Assembly (NCBI RefSeq): GCF_001612785.1
Contig: NZ_BDBC01000029.1
Coordinates: 62,001-126,000, forward strand
Source: Nocardia beijingensis NBRC 16342
GTDB lineage: Bacteria > Actinomycetota > Actinomycetes > Mycobacteriales > Mycobacteriaceae
DNA: 64,000 nucleotides
Reading direction: 5' to 3'
Part shown: piece after piece, positions 44,894 through 54,815 of the stretch
How the letters are laid out: every line of letters starts with the position of its first letter
Numbering within the stretch: the stretch's first letter is position 1
Translations under genes and position numbers: made by a program
The notes under the pieces: generated by a model
The model's database searches: none
Told to the model about the DNA's origin: nothing
What the model saw: the letters and a program-made list of their open reading frames with translations, nothing else

Positions 44894-45320
44894 GCGCGAC
44901 TCCCGTCGCGTCGATCCGTTCGACCGCCAGTGCGAGCGCCTCGTCGGCCTGCCGGTAGACGGCGGCCGCGGCGCGGAAGGTCTGGGCGAGTTCTCGTGCG
45001 GCGGCGGAGTATTCGCGCAGCCGGGCGATCGCGCCGTCGGCCTTGCGCTCGAAACCGGCGCGCAGCGCGTCGCCGGAGGCGAAGCCGCCGAAGCCTGGCA
45101 GCGCGGTGGCGGCGCTCAGGACGCCGATCTGCTCGTCGACCCGATCGGCGAGCAACTCGTATTGGCGCGCGCACCGTTCGTGCGCGCCGTCGGCGACCAG
45201 CAGGCCGTCGATCCAGAGCGAGCCGTCGTCGACCGCGCGGTTCAGCGCGGCGATGTCGACGCCGGGAGCGGTGACCTCCGCGGGCGGCTCTCCGCCGTAC
45301 CCGTTCTCCTGCGATGGCAT
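44886..45320 (-). CDS. Small WXG100/ESX-like helical protein
   Basis: The frame stays open to 45602, but the ATG at 45320 has a GGAAGGGGGAC ribosome site and gives a 144-residue product; the upstream part is the shadow of the hydrolase gene. Two long helices (VDEQIGVLSAATAL; ALRAGFERKADGAIARLREYSAAARELAQTFRAAAAVY) form a hairpin typical of ESAT-6-like or PE-like partners, although the WXG turn itself is not obvious. It probably dimerises with the PPE-like product downstream. Confidence 0.75.
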   Translation of the reverse strand: MPSQENGYGGEPPAEVTAPGVDIAALNRAVDDGSLWIDGLLVADGAHERCARQYELLADRVDEQIGVLSAATALPGFGGFASGDALRAGFERKADGAIARLREYSAAARELAQTFRAAAAVYRQADEALALAVERIDATGVAHA

Positions 45321-45354
45321 CTGCGCCGTCCCCCTTCCTCGTCCGAAGTGCGGT

Positions 45355-46065
45355 TCACGGATGTCGTGCCAACCCCACGACGACACCCTGCATCCAATCC
45401 GCGATGTCGGCAGTGACCCGCGCGTGCACCGGCTCGTGCAGCAGGTCGTGCCCGGCGTCGATGTACTCACGTAAATGTACCGATTCGTGGCGGCTAGTCC
45501 AGACCCTGATCGCATCGATCGGAGCGCGCCGATCGTCGATGCCGTGCACCGCGAGCACCGGAAGACGCTGCGGCAGCGGCATTCCCGGCGCGCCCGGCGC
45601 ACCGCCGCCGAGCGCGCGCTTCGGAACGCCCGAGAGCACCAGTCCCGCCAGCGTTTCCGCGGGCGGGGCGGGCCGCAGCGGATAGTTCCGTTCCAGCACC
45701 GCCGGACTCGTCGCGTCCGCCGGTTCCGGCACAGCGGCCCCGAGCATGCCCAGCGCGGTCACCGCGCCGAGCGAGTGGCCCATCAAGATCAGCGGCTGAT
45801 CGCCGCGCGCCAGCTCGACCAGCCGCGCCGCGTCCGCCACCAGTTCGGCCAGCGTGCCGGGTTGTTCCGGATCGCCCTCGCTCAACCCGTGCCCGGCGGT
45901 GTCCAAGGCCCACACTTCACCGGCGGGGCGCAGGGTGCGCGCGAACCGGTGGTAGTGGCCGCTGTGCTGGCCGATTCCGGGCAGCAGGACCACGGTGTAG
46001 CGGGGGTGTTCGATCGGCCACCGCCGATAGTGCATCCGGCCGCGGTCGCCGTCGAAGAATGGCAT
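45355..46065 (-). CDS. Alpha/beta hydrolase (monoglyceride-lipase-like)
   Basis: 236 residues. The nucleophile elbow is LMGHSLGAV, the acid is in AVHGIDDRRAPID and the histidine in YIDAGHDLLHE, giving a full Ser-Asp-His triad; the oxyanion region is VLLPGIGQHSGHYHRFA, which resembles monoglyceride lipases and lysophospholipases. There is no signal peptide. It is the first gene of the hydrolase/WXG/PPE/EspG operon (34 bases before the WXG-like start), an unusual partner for secretion genes. Confidence 0.85.
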   Translation of the reverse strand: MPFFDGDRGRMHYRRWPIEHPRYTVVLLPGIGQHSGHYHRFARTLRPAGEVWALDTAGHGLSEGDPEQPGTLAELVADAARLVELARGDQPLILMGHSLGAVTALGMLGAAVPEPADATSPAVLERNYPLRPAPPAETLAGLVLSGVPKRALGGGAPGAPGMPLPQRLPVLAVHGIDDRRAPIDAIRVWTSRHESVHLREYIDAGHDLLHEPVHARVTADIADWMQGVVVGLARHP

Positions 46066-46164
46066 CCACCGATAGTGCCAAAGATCGTGGCGCGGATGTG
46101 ACCGCCCGATTCCGCGCCGGAAACGGCTAAGATCCGCGACGACTCATACCGACCCGAGCCCGAG

Positions 46165-47085
46165 GTGCCCGCGTTGCGAATTCTCCGCCGTCGAGGCGTC
46201 TTCCTCTTGTCCGCCGCCGCGCTCGCTCTGACCGGAGTGCTCACGCCGGTCGCGGGCGCCGCGCCGCCGATCGCCGCTTGTGACCCCGCGGGCGCGGTCA
46301 CGGCCGTCGCGGCGCGAGTGCCGGTGCTCGACTGGGCGGAGAACCTGGGCTACGACGCGCAGGGCAACCTGTGGGTCTCCCGGCTCTACCGCAACGAGGT
46401 GCAGCGTTACGACGCCGCGGGCACGCTCACCGCGACCGTTCCGGTGGAGTTCCCCGGCGCGGTCCGGCTCGGCCCCGACGGTCTGCTCTATGTCGTCTAC
46501 GGCGATGCGCCGGTCAGCGTCGTCCGTCCCGGCGGCGTGATCCGGTTCGATCCGGCGGCGGCCGTGCCGCAGCCGGAGGTCTTCGTCTCCGGTCTCACCA
46601 TGCCCAACGGCGCGGCCTTCGACCCGAGCGGCAACCTGTACGTCGCGAGCATTTCCGGTGTGGTGAAAGTTCGTCCCGACGCATCCGTCGACACCGCATG
46701 GGGCGCGCCGTCGGCCGGACTGGCCGCCAACGGCGCCGTCGTGCACGACGGCGTGCTCTACCTGACCGCCAACGGCGGCCCGCTCGGCCGCGTCGTGCGC
46801 GTCCCGCTCGACGCGCCCGCGTCCCGCAGCACCGTCGCCGACCTGTCCGTGCAGCTGGCGGGCCTGCCGGATTTCGCCGACGACCTCTTGGCCGATCCGA
46901 GCGGCATCCTCTACGTCACCACCCTCACCGGCCAATTGGTCCGCGTCGATCCCGCCACCGGCGCCACCTGCGCCGTGCTCAACGGCCAGCCGCTCACCGC
47001 GGTGGCCGCCGTCCCCGGCCGTCCCGGCGAATTGATCGCGAGTACCGAATCCGGGGCTCTGCTTCGAATCACCCTGTCCCGCTGA
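46165..47085 (+). CDS. Secreted SMP-30/strictosidine-synthase-like beta-propeller protein
   Basis: 306 residues from GTG, with a Sec signal peptide: basic RILRRRGVF, hydrophobic LLSAAALALTGVLTPVAG, cleavage near AGAAPP. The mature part has propeller repeats (ENLGYDAQGNLWVSRLYRNEV; GAVRLGPDGLLYVVYGD; NGAAFDPSGNLYVASISG; DDLLADPSGILYVTT), each with the xDPxGxLYV motif of the gluconolactonase/strictosidine synthase superfamily. Metal ligands cannot be assigned with certainty. It may be an extracytoplasmic lactonase or a non-enzymatic propeller. Confidence 0.82.
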   Translation: MPALRILRRRGVFLLSAAALALTGVLTPVAGAAPPIAACDPAGAVTAVAARVPVLDWAENLGYDAQGNLWVSRLYRNEVQRYDAAGTLTATVPVEFPGAVRLGPDGLLYVVYGDAPVSVVRPGGVIRFDPAAAVPQPEVFVSGLTMPNGAAFDPSGNLYVASISGVVKVRPDASVDTAWGAPSAGLAANGAVVHDGVLYLTANGGPLGRVVRVPLDAPASRSTVADLSVQLAGLPDFADDLLADPSGILYVTTLTGQLVRVDPATGATCAVLNGQPLTAVAAVPGRPGELIASTESGALLRITLSR

Positions 47086-47336
47086 GTCCGAGCCGCGGGC
47101 GGGCTAGAACTTCGCGGGGGAGTATGCGCGGCGGTCGCCCGACTGCTCCGCGTGCTGTCGCTACTCCAGACGCCCTGCGAACAGTCGGCAGCGAATCGGG
47201 CGAACGGGGGCCGGGCGCCGGGGGTGTAGGTTCAGGCGCTGCCGCGCGATCCTCAGCGCGCTGACACGTCTTACCTCCGATTCGACAGACACGGCGCGTA
47301 TGACCAGTGCCGTCACCGGGTAGCGGCGCATTGAGG

Positions 47337-47864
47337 TCATCGGGGTGCGTTGCGGGTTGCCCGCTCGGCACGACCGGCGATGGTGCGCAGGTGGGCGATG
47401 AGTTCCGGGGGCTCGTGGACTTCGAAGTCGGCTTCCAGCGCGAGCAGCCGGTGGGCCAGCCATTCCGGCGCGTCGTCGCGCAGGGCATCGATCCGGCAGG
47501 TGTCGGCGTCGATCGCGACGACATCGCCGGGGTGCTCGCCCAGCCGTCCCGTCACCCGGTCGGCGGAGTCGTGGATGGTCACGCGGAGCCGGAAGGACGG
47601 TGTGCCCCAGTCGGTGCGGCGGCCCGCGACGTAGGCGGCGGCATCGGCGGCGGGCAGCGGGCGCGGGGTGAAGCGGGCGGCGGTGGGCTGCGGACGGTCG
47701 ATCCGGTCGACGCGGTAGACGCGCCAGCCGGCCCGGTCGAGGTCGTAGCCGACCAGATACCAGCGCCGCCGCGCAGGCACGAGGCCGATCGGCTCGGTAT
47801 GGCGCTTGGTCTCGGCGCCCGCCTCGTCGCGGTAGGCGAAACGCACGCGCTCCCGGTTGGTCAC
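47337..47864 (-). CDS. WYL-domain half of a split transcriptional regulator
   Basis: The GTG at 47864 overlaps the TGA of the upstream HTH half (GTGA), giving a 175-residue WYL protein: VTNRERVRFAYRDEAG...TEPIGLVPARRRWYLVGYDLDRAGWRVYRVDRID, which is the canonical WYL ligand-sensing domain, then the WCX-type C-terminal part (FRLRVTIHDSADRVTGRL). In intact relatives this continues directly from the HTH half in one reading frame. Either one base has been lost near 47868 (a frameshift) or the two halves are made as coupled chains. Confidence 0.75.
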   Translation of the reverse strand: MTNRERVRFAYRDEAGAETKRHTEPIGLVPARRRWYLVGYDLDRAGWRVYRVDRIDRPQPTAARFTPRPLPAADAAAYVAGRRTDWGTPSFRLRVTIHDSADRVTGRLGEHPGDVVAIDADTCRIDALRDDAPEWLAHRLLALEADFEVHEPPELIAHLRTIAGRAERATRNAPR

Positions 47865-48307
47865 GGCCGCGCCAGCGTGGCGAGCACGCCGGGATCGGCG
47901 GCCGGCCCGTCGGCGGTGGGCGGGGTCAGCGCGACGGCGAGGACCCGCACTCTGCGCCGCAACTTCGCGGGCAGCACCTGCTCGACTTTGGCCAGCGCCC
48001 GCACCGACGCCTCCTCGATCCCCGCCACCGCTGACCCGGCGGCGGCTCGCAACCCGACCGCGATGGCGACCGCCTCGTCGTCCTCGACCAGTAGCGGCGG
48101 CATGGCTGTGCCCGCCGCCAGGCGGTAACCGCCCGCCGCGCCGAGCGTCGCGGTCACCGGATAGCCGAGTTCGCGCAGCCGATCGATGTCGCGGCGCACC
48201 GTGCGGTCGGTGACGCCGAGGCGTTCGGCCAATTCGCTGCCCGGCCATTCGCGGGGCGTCTGGAGCAGCGACAGCAAGCGGAGCAGCCGGGCGGGAGTGT
48301 CGTTCAC
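47861..48307 (-). CDS. HTH half of a split WYL/DeoR-type regulator
   Basis: 148 residues starting MNDTPARLLRLLSLLQTPREWP. The winged helix (SELAERLGVTDRTVRRDIDRLRELGYPV) and wing (GAAGGYRLAAG) are those of YafY-type WYL regulators, followed by the helical linker (EEASVRALAKVEQVLPAKLRRRV). The frame stops at RP* exactly where relatives continue into the WYL domain. It is divergent from the epoxide hydrolase gene and probably represses it and itself through the inverted repeat at 48332-48350. Confidence 0.8.
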   Translation of the reverse strand: MNDTPARLLRLLSLLQTPREWPGSELAERLGVTDRTVRRDIDRLRELGYPVTATLGAAGGYRLAAGTAMPPLLVEDDEAVAIAVGLRAAAGSAVAGIEEASVRALAKVEQVLPAKLRRRVRVLAVALTPPTADGPAADPGVLATLARP

Positions 48308-48331
48308 GACTTCACAGGATGCCGGAAATAT

Positions 48332-48350
48332 AGGACCTGTTCGGTCCTAG
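48332..48350. promoter_or_regulatory. Operator-like inverted repeat between regulator and hydrolase
   Basis: TAGGACC-TGTTC-GGTCCTA is a perfect 7-base inverted repeat in the 96-base divergent promoter region between the WYL regulator and the epoxide hydrolase. TAGGAC-type arms match what is known of YafY-like WYL regulator sites. Binding by the split regulator is inferred. Confidence 0.65.
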
Positions 48351-48403
48351 TTGCTTCCTAACGTCGTCGCCGTACCGCAGCACCGACCGCCGAGGAGGCA
48401 CCG

Positions 48404-49543
48404 ATGACCACCGCCATCCGCCCGTTCCGCATCGAGATCCCGCAGTCCGATCTGGACGACCTGCACGACCGGCTCGCTCGCACGCGCTGGGCGGCGCAAC
48501 TGCCCGGCGCGGGCTGGGATCGCGGCGTGCCGGTCGACTATCTGCGCGAGCTGGCCGATTACTGGCGCACCGGATTCGACTGGCGGGCCCGTGAAGCGGC
48601 GCTCAACGAGTTCCCGCAGTTCAAGACGCGCATCGACGGGCTCGACGTGCACTTCCTGCATGTGCGCTCGCCGGAGCCGGACGCGATGCCGCTGATCCTC
48701 ACCCACGGCTGGCCGAACTCGTTCGCCGAATTCGCGCGGACCATCGGCCCGCTGGCCGATCCGCGTGCGCATGGACTCGATCCCGCGCAGGCGTTCCACG
48801 TCGTGGTGCCCTCGGTGCCGGGCTTCGGCTTCTCCGACGGTCCGCGCGAGCCGGGCATGACACCGGCGAAAGTGGCCGCGATGTGGCTGACCCTGCTGGA
48901 TCGGCTCGGCTACCGGCGCTTCGGCGCGCAGGGCGGCGATCTCGGCGCCTACGTCGCGCCCGAACTCGCCATCGCCGCGCCGGACCGGGTGATCGGCGTG
49001 CACATCGACGGCGGGATCGGGATGCCGACCGAGGCGGACGTGCCGACCATGACGTCGGACGAGCGCGCCGAGTGGGACCTCATGCAGCAGTGGATGACCG
49101 GGGGCGTGAACCATCACGTCCTGCTGCGCGCTGCCCCGCAGACCTTCGCCCACGCGTGGACCGATTCACCGGTGGGCTTGCTCGCCTGGCTGATGCAGAA
49201 GTTCACCGAATTCGCCCCGCTCGCCGATCGGGTGGAAGACGTGATCGACCGCGACCAACTGCTGACCAACGTCAGCCTGTACTGGTTCACCGCCACCGCT
49301 GCCTCGTCGTCATGGCCGATGTACAACGGCCTCGGCAACGGCGCATTCACCTGGCCGAAGGGGCAGAAAGCAGTGCCGACCGGCACGTACGGCGGCGGCT
49401 CCGCGCTGATGCGCAGGCTCGCCGAGCGTGACAACACGATCGTGCACTGGCCGGAGGGCAACACGGGCAATCACTTCATCGCGATGGAGTGCCCGCAGGC
49501 GCACGTCGCCGACATCCGCGCGTTCTTCGCCACCGTGCGGTAG
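48404..49543 (+). CDS. Epoxide hydrolase (alpha/beta fold, EHN domain)
   Basis: 379 residues with the N-terminal EHN cap typical of microsomal-type epoxide hydrolases (RPFRIEIPQSDLDDLHDRLARTRW). The nucleophile Asp lies in RFGAQGGDLGAYV, the oxyanion motif is THGWPNSF, the cap tyrosines are in SLYWFTAT and GTYGG, and the His in GNHFIAME. It hydrolyses epoxides to diols via an alkyl-enzyme ester. Regulation by the divergent WYL protein is likely. Confidence 0.92.
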   Translation: MTTAIRPFRIEIPQSDLDDLHDRLARTRWAAQLPGAGWDRGVPVDYLRELADYWRTGFDWRAREAALNEFPQFKTRIDGLDVHFLHVRSPEPDAMPLILTHGWPNSFAEFARTIGPLADPRAHGLDPAQAFHVVVPSVPGFGFSDGPREPGMTPAKVAAMWLTLLDRLGYRRFGAQGGDLGAYVAPELAIAAPDRVIGVHIDGGIGMPTEADVPTMTSDERAEWDLMQQWMTGGVNHHVLLRAAPQTFAHAWTDSPVGLLAWLMQKFTEFAPLADRVEDVIDRDQLLTNVSLYWFTATAASSSWPMYNGLGNGAFTWPKGQKAVPTGTYGGGSALMRRLAERDNTIVHWPEGNTGNHFIAMECPQAHVADIRAFFATVR

Positions 49544-49551
49544 GGAGTGGC

Positions 49552-50262
49552 CTACGGGGTCGGGGTGGGTTCGCCGCCGGAGCCGCTCGGGGCGGGTTGG
49601 GCCGGGGCGGGAGCCGGGGCCGCGGGCGGCGGAGCCGGGTTGTCCGGGACCGTGAACAGACCCACGGTGGGAGTCATCACGCAGTGGGCGAACGGGTAGT
49701 CGATGATGCCCCACATCGAGGCCAGCACGGTGCCCGGTCCGCTTCTGACCGTCTTGGACAGCGTAGGCATGCGGTACTCGGTCAGGTCGTCGAGCGGGTC
49801 GATGCCGCTGGCGCCGGTGTTCGCGTTCACCCAGGCGACCACGAGCCCCGAGGCCAGCGGTGCGCCGGAGTGCGAGGGGGTCGCGCTGAACCGCAGCTCG
49901 CCGGGGGCGACATTCAGGTCGCGGCCGGTGCCGGTCCCATCGGTCGTCGCGGCGGCGATGATCGTGGTGATCGGCCCGTTGCTGCCGCAGCCGAAGGTGG
50001 GCGCGGCGTAGGAGAACGGGGTGAACACGCTGGATACCTCGCGCAGGTGCGCGGCGCCGATCAAGCCCGCGTAGCGCGTGAGCGCGGCGACGCCCTCCTG
50101 GGCCGACGGGTCGGTGCCCGCGATGTCGGCCAAGTGGGCCAGACCGGTGTCCACCGGCTCGGGAGGCTGGTCGGCGGTGGCGGGCGCGGAGAAGGTGAGA
50201 ACCGCGCCGATGCCGAGGGATGCCGCGGCGGCCGCGGCGCGTGCGATGGTCCTGCCGTTCAC
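49552..50262 (-). CDS. Secreted protein of unknown function
   Basis: The GTG at 50262 has a GAGGAG ribosome site and is preferred over longer readings; 236 residues. The N-terminus is a signal peptide (NGRTIARAAAAAASLGIGAVLTFSAPATA, cleavage near ATA-DQ). The mature part is about 175 residues with two cysteines (GCGSNG and AHCVMTP) that could form a disulfide, and a Pro/Ala-rich tail (PAPPPAAPAPAPAQPAPSG). I do not recognise the family beyond its resemblance to nocardial 'hypothetical' secreted proteins. Confidence 0.8.
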   Translation of the reverse strand: MNGRTIARAAAAAASLGIGAVLTFSAPATADQPPEPVDTGLAHLADIAGTDPSAQEGVAALTRYAGLIGAAHLREVSSVFTPFSYAAPTFGCGSNGPITTIIAAATTDGTGTGRDLNVAPGELRFSATPSHSGAPLASGLVVAWVNANTGASGIDPLDDLTEYRMPTLSKTVRSGPGTVLASMWGIIDYPFAHCVMTPTVGLFTVPDNPAPPPAAPAPAPAQPAPSGSGGEPTPTP

Positions 50263-50467
50263 TCGTTCTCCTCGATACCGAACCCTGTGGGCACCCCGGC
50301 CCACCTGCAGCAACGTACCAGCTCGCCGCGGTCGCCGTCCCGGGGAGCGGCGCGGAATCCGGCGCCGCGAACGGCGAGTGTGTCCCGCACCTGTGATCCA
50401 GTCGACAGGGGAGGATTACCGGGGGGTAGTTTGGACTCGGACGTACGAGACACGCAGGGAGATGCGT

Positions 50468-51640
<1,173 letters not shown>

Positions 51641-51649
51641 GGCGCCACC

Positions 51650-52774
51650 ATGGATTTCGATCTCACCGATGAACAGGTCATGCTCCGCGACACGGTCCGT
51701 GACCTGCTCAACCGCAACTACGACGCCGAATCCCGGCTGAAAGTGGTCGATTCGGAACTGGGCTGGAGCCGCGACGTGTGGCGCCAGCTCGCCGAACTCG
51801 GCGTGCTCGGCCTGAGCTTCGCCGAGGAGGACGGTGGCGTCGGCGCCGGTCCCGTGGAGACCATGGTCGTGCTCGAGGAGGTGGGCCGCAGGCTCGCGCC
51901 CGAACCGATCCTGGACGCGGTGCTGATCCCCGGCGGCCTGGTCGCCGCGGCCGGCAGCGCCGAACAGCGGCAGCGGATCCTGCCCGAGGTGGCCTCGGGT
52001 GCGAAGCTGCTCGCCTTCGCCCATGCCGAGCCGGGGGTGCGCTGGCCGGCGGCCGAGCTGGCGACCACCGCGACGGCGCAGGGCGGTTCGTACACGCTGA
52101 CCGGTGTGAAGAACCCGGTCGCGCACGGCGACAGCGCCGACGAGCTGGTGGTCAGCGCCGCGCTGCCCGAGGGCGGCGTCGGCCTGTTCCTGGTCGCGCC
52201 GGACGCCACGGGTGTGGTCCGCAAGTCCTACCGCACGGTGGACGGCCAGCGCGGCGCGCAGCTGGAGCTGACCGACGCGCCCGCCGAGCGGCTCGGCGAG
52301 GCGGACGCGGCCGGGGCGATCGAGTCGGTGCTCACCCACGCGCAGGCGAGCCTGTGCGCGGAGTCGGTCGGCGCGATGGAAGAAGCGTTGCGGCTGACCA
52401 CCGACTACCTCAAGCAGCGCAAGCAGTTCGGCGTCACGCTGTCGAAGTTCCAGACGCTCACCCAGCGGGCGGCCAACATGTACGTCTCGCTGGAGCTGGC
52501 GCGCAGCATGAGCCTGTACGCCACGGCGTCGCTGGCCGACGGGGCCGACGATCCGGTGATCGCGTCGCGCGCACGGCTGCAGGTCGGCCGCGCCGCCAGG
52601 CACATCGGGCAGGAGGCGATCCAGATGCACGGCGGCATCGGCGTCACCGCGGAATACCCGGTGAGCCATTACGTGGCCCGGCTGACCGCGATCGAGCGCA
52701 CCCTCGGCAGCGGGCTGGAGCACCTGCGGGTGCTCAGCTCGCGGGTCGGCGACTACGAGCTGCCCGAACTGTAA
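51650..52774 (+). CDS. Acyl-CoA dehydrogenase, partner subunit
   Basis: 374 residues. The ACAD fold is recognisable (FDLTDEQVMLRDTVRDLL, GLSFAEEDGGVGAGPVE, YLKQRKQFGVTLSKFQTLTQRAANM, EAIQMHGGIGVTAEYPVSHY), but the middle FAD-side motif is relaxed (AHAEPGVRWPAAEL where the first subunit has SEPDAGSD), as in the partner subunit of heterotetrameric FadE enzymes. It lies 9 bases after the first subunit and ends at a 12-base hairpin. Confidence 0.9.
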   Translation: MDFDLTDEQVMLRDTVRDLLNRNYDAESRLKVVDSELGWSRDVWRQLAELGVLGLSFAEEDGGVGAGPVETMVVLEEVGRRLAPEPILDAVLIPGGLVAAAGSAEQRQRILPEVASGAKLLAFAHAEPGVRWPAAELATTATAQGGSYTLTGVKNPVAHGDSADELVVSAALPEGGVGLFLVAPDATGVVRKSYRTVDGQRGAQLELTDAPAERLGEADAAGAIESVLTHAQASLCAESVGAMEEALRLTTDYLKQRKQFGVTLSKFQTLTQRAANMYVSLELARSMSLYATASLADGADDPVIASRARLQVGRAARHIGQEAIQMHGGIGVTAEYPVSHYVARLTAIERTLGSGLEHLRVLSSRVGDYELPEL

Positions 52775-52781
52775 GGAGTGG

Positions 52782-52811
52782 CGCGGTGGTGCGTGCCTGC
52801 GCACCACCGCG
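52782..52811. terminator. Bidirectional terminator hairpin
   Basis: CGCGGTGGTGCG and CGCACCACCGCG make a perfect 12-base stem with a 6-base loop, placed between the convergent stops of the acyl-CoA dehydrogenase (52774) and lipoprotein (52814) genes, so it can serve both. Confidence 0.75.
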
Positions 52812-52813
52812 TC

Positions 52814-53242
52814 TCACCGCTCGTCTGCCGGGCCGGTCCGCAGTTGGGTGGGCGCCTCGTCCGTCGAGTCGCTGCTCGGCGCTCGCGCTGCGGTCGGCCT
52901 CGGCTCCTCCGGCGGTGCGGGCTGCGTGGTGTCCTCGCGCGGATTCCCCGGGGACGGCTCGGCGGTGGTACTGCTCATGAACCCCGCGAACGGGGTCGGG
53001 CGCCGCTGGTCGGCCGGTGCGATCCGCCAAGTCGGCGACGGCGGGATGACGACCTTGGGGGTCGTCGAGCCGGTGCCGCTCTCGTGGACAACGGGTTCGG
53101 CGTACTCGCCCGCCTTGAGCGGTGGGGGCGGCACGTAGGTGTCCTGTCGACCGACGCCGCAAGCGCCGATCAGGACGAGTCCGATGGAAACCGCTCCCGC
53201 GGCGATCGCCGGACCGGCGATCTTGGCCCTGCTGCTTTCCAA
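52814..53242 (-). CDS. Putative lipoprotein
   Basis: TTG start 8 bases after GGAG; 142 residues. A short basic N-terminus and hydrophobic stretch (IAGPAIAAGAVSIGLVLIGAC) end in a lipobox L-I-G-A-C, so the mature protein would be lipidated at that cysteine. The rest is Pro/Thr/Ser-rich and looks disordered (PPPPLKAGEYAEPVV; PEEPRPTAARAPSS). No family recognised. Confidence 0.65.
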   Translation of the reverse strand: MESSRAKIAGPAIAAGAVSIGLVLIGACGVGRQDTYVPPPPLKAGEYAEPVVHESGTGSTTPKVVIPPSPTWRIAPADQRRPTPFAGFMSSTTAEPSPGNPREDTTQPAPPEEPRPTAARAPSSDSTDEAPTQLRTGPADER

Positions 53243-53322
53243 CGGTGACGCTCCTCGTGTGTATCGAGTGGACTCACCTTACTCGAGGCCGGTCGGTCCG
53301 GCGAGGCGAGTGGTCGCTGGGG

Positions 53323-53340
53323 ATACGCCAGGCGGCGTAT
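53323..53340. repeat. 7-base inverted repeat before an A/T-rich tract
   Basis: ATACGCC-AGGC-GGCGTAT is a perfect inverted repeat followed directly by TTTAAAAC. It lies in the 288-base region between the divergent lipoprotein and small membrane protein genes. It may be an operator or a hairpin. Confidence 0.45.
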
Positions 53341-53533
53341 TTAAAACAGTTCTGATTCAGATATCGAATTGGTCTCTTCGGCGTGTCGTGGGCACGTGTC
53401 GCTATCCTCCGGCGTCCCGGAGTCGTAGCGTGTGTGAGCAAAGTTACGCGTGAGACGCCGGTTCAAGGATGAGAGACACGTTGTGTGAGAACGTGATAGT
53501 GGTTCTCTGACCGGCGTCATCGAGGAGTAGATG

Positions 53534-53815
53534 ATGGGAGCTTACTCGACAGCGTCGCGGCGTGGTTCGTCCCGCGCCGCAGAAGATGGCGTGTCGGCAA
53601 CGGCACAGCATCTCGCGTCGAACCAGCAGGGCCGTTCGCTGTCCACGATCGTGTCGCGGACGCTCGCCTGGCTGATCTTCATCGGCGGACTCGTCGGGGC
53701 GGTGCTCGGCATCGCGGGCCTGCACGTCGAAATCACGGTCGCCGGACTCATTCTCGCCTGCACCGCGGGACTGGTTCTGCTCAAACTCCGCGCGGGTGGC
53801 GGCGAAGCCGACTGA
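53534..53815 (+). CDS. Small membrane protein, two transmembrane segments
   Basis: Two adjacent ATGs (53531, 53534) follow GAGGAG; the second has the better spacing. The 93-residue product has a polar N-terminus (to about residue 38) and two hydrophobic segments, TLAWLIFIGGLVGAVLGIAG and ITVAGLILACTAGLVLL, joined by a short loop. No family recognised; codon use is normal for the region. Confidence 0.65.
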   Translation: MGAYSTASRRGSSRAAEDGVSATAQHLASNQQGRSLSTIVSRTLAWLIFIGGLVGAVLGIAGLHVEITVAGLILACTAGLVLLKLRAGGGEAD

Positions 53816-53905
53816 CCGCAAACCGGCCGGTCGCCTGCCGACCGGCTCGGCGCCGAGCGTGAGAAACGTAGGCGCGCAACATTTCAGGCGCCTACCGTGA
53901 TCTGT

Positions 53906-54736
53906 ATGAGGATCGAGATCACCACCGACGCCGCCGAGTTCCGCTCGGTCGCGGGGGCGTTCCTGCTCCGCGATCCGCTGCGGCACACCGTGCTCACCAC
54001 GAGCGTCGCCAACCACGTCACGGGCCTGGACGCCCCGGCCGAAGCATCGCGTTTTCTGTCCGTCCTCGGCGAGGACGCGGCGGTGATCGGCGCCGCCATG
54101 CGCGTGGCCGGTCGCGACGCGTATCTCGGTGCGCTACCGCCCGACGGGATTCCCGCGGTGGCTCGCGCGCTGGCCGAGGTCGTCCCCGAGAACGCGGGCG
54201 TCGAGGGCGTGGTCGCCGACGCCACCGCTTTCGCCGAGCAGTGGCACGGCCTGCTCGGCAGGGACTTTCGCGAGTCGTACCGTGCCCGGCTGCACCGGCT
54301 CGGCGCGCTGCGGATCCCGGACGTGGCCGGAGCGCCGCGTCGCGCCCTGGTCTCCGATGTCGCGCTGTGCGCGAAGTGGATGGCGGCCATGGAGGAGGAG
54401 TCCGAAGCGGGACCCCGCCTGGACGAGGCCGCGATCCGGCGCCGGGTGGAGGCGGGCCGCTGGTGGCTGTGGGAACGCGAGGGAGAGCCGGTCAGCCTTG
54501 CCGCGCATCAGATCCCGATCCAGGGTTGGTCGCGGATCGGGCCGGTATACACCCCGCCCGACGCGCGCGGCCACGGTTACGCCTCCGCGGTGACCGCGCA
54601 CGTCGCGCGGCTGCTGCGGACCGAGAACCTCGACGTATGCCTGTTCGCCGATCCGGCCAACGCTACGGCCAACCGGATCTACCGTGCGCTCGGCTTCCAC
54701 CCGACCCACGAGTTCGCCCACTACGTCTTCGAATAA
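53906..54736 (+). CDS. GNAT-family N-acetyltransferase
   Basis: 276 residues from the ATG at 53906 (a GTG 9 bases upstream is an alternative; no ribosome site is evident for either). The C-terminal half is a GNAT domain: RIGPVYTPPDARGHGYASAVTAHVARLL is the acetyl-CoA-binding loop (R-G-x-G-x-A form) and NATANRIYRALGFHPTHEFAHYVF the closing motif. The N-terminal half (residues 1-140) is a degenerate second GNAT-like fold, as in many actinobacterial proteins of this class. Substrate unknown. Confidence 0.85.
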   Translation: MRIEITTDAAEFRSVAGAFLLRDPLRHTVLTTSVANHVTGLDAPAEASRFLSVLGEDAAVIGAAMRVAGRDAYLGALPPDGIPAVARALAEVVPENAGVEGVVADATAFAEQWHGLLGRDFRESYRARLHRLGALRIPDVAGAPRRALVSDVALCAKWMAAMEEESEAGPRLDEAAIRRRVEAGRWWLWEREGEPVSLAAHQIPIQGWSRIGPVYTPPDARGHGYASAVTAHVARLLRTENLDVCLFADPANATANRIYRALGFHPTHEFAHYVFE

Positions 54737-54815
54737 CCGGCCGGGTACGCAGGGGCGGCGGCGAACCCGGCGAACGGACTCCGCGGTCCTGGTCATCCAT
54801 TCCGCAGGGAAGAAC

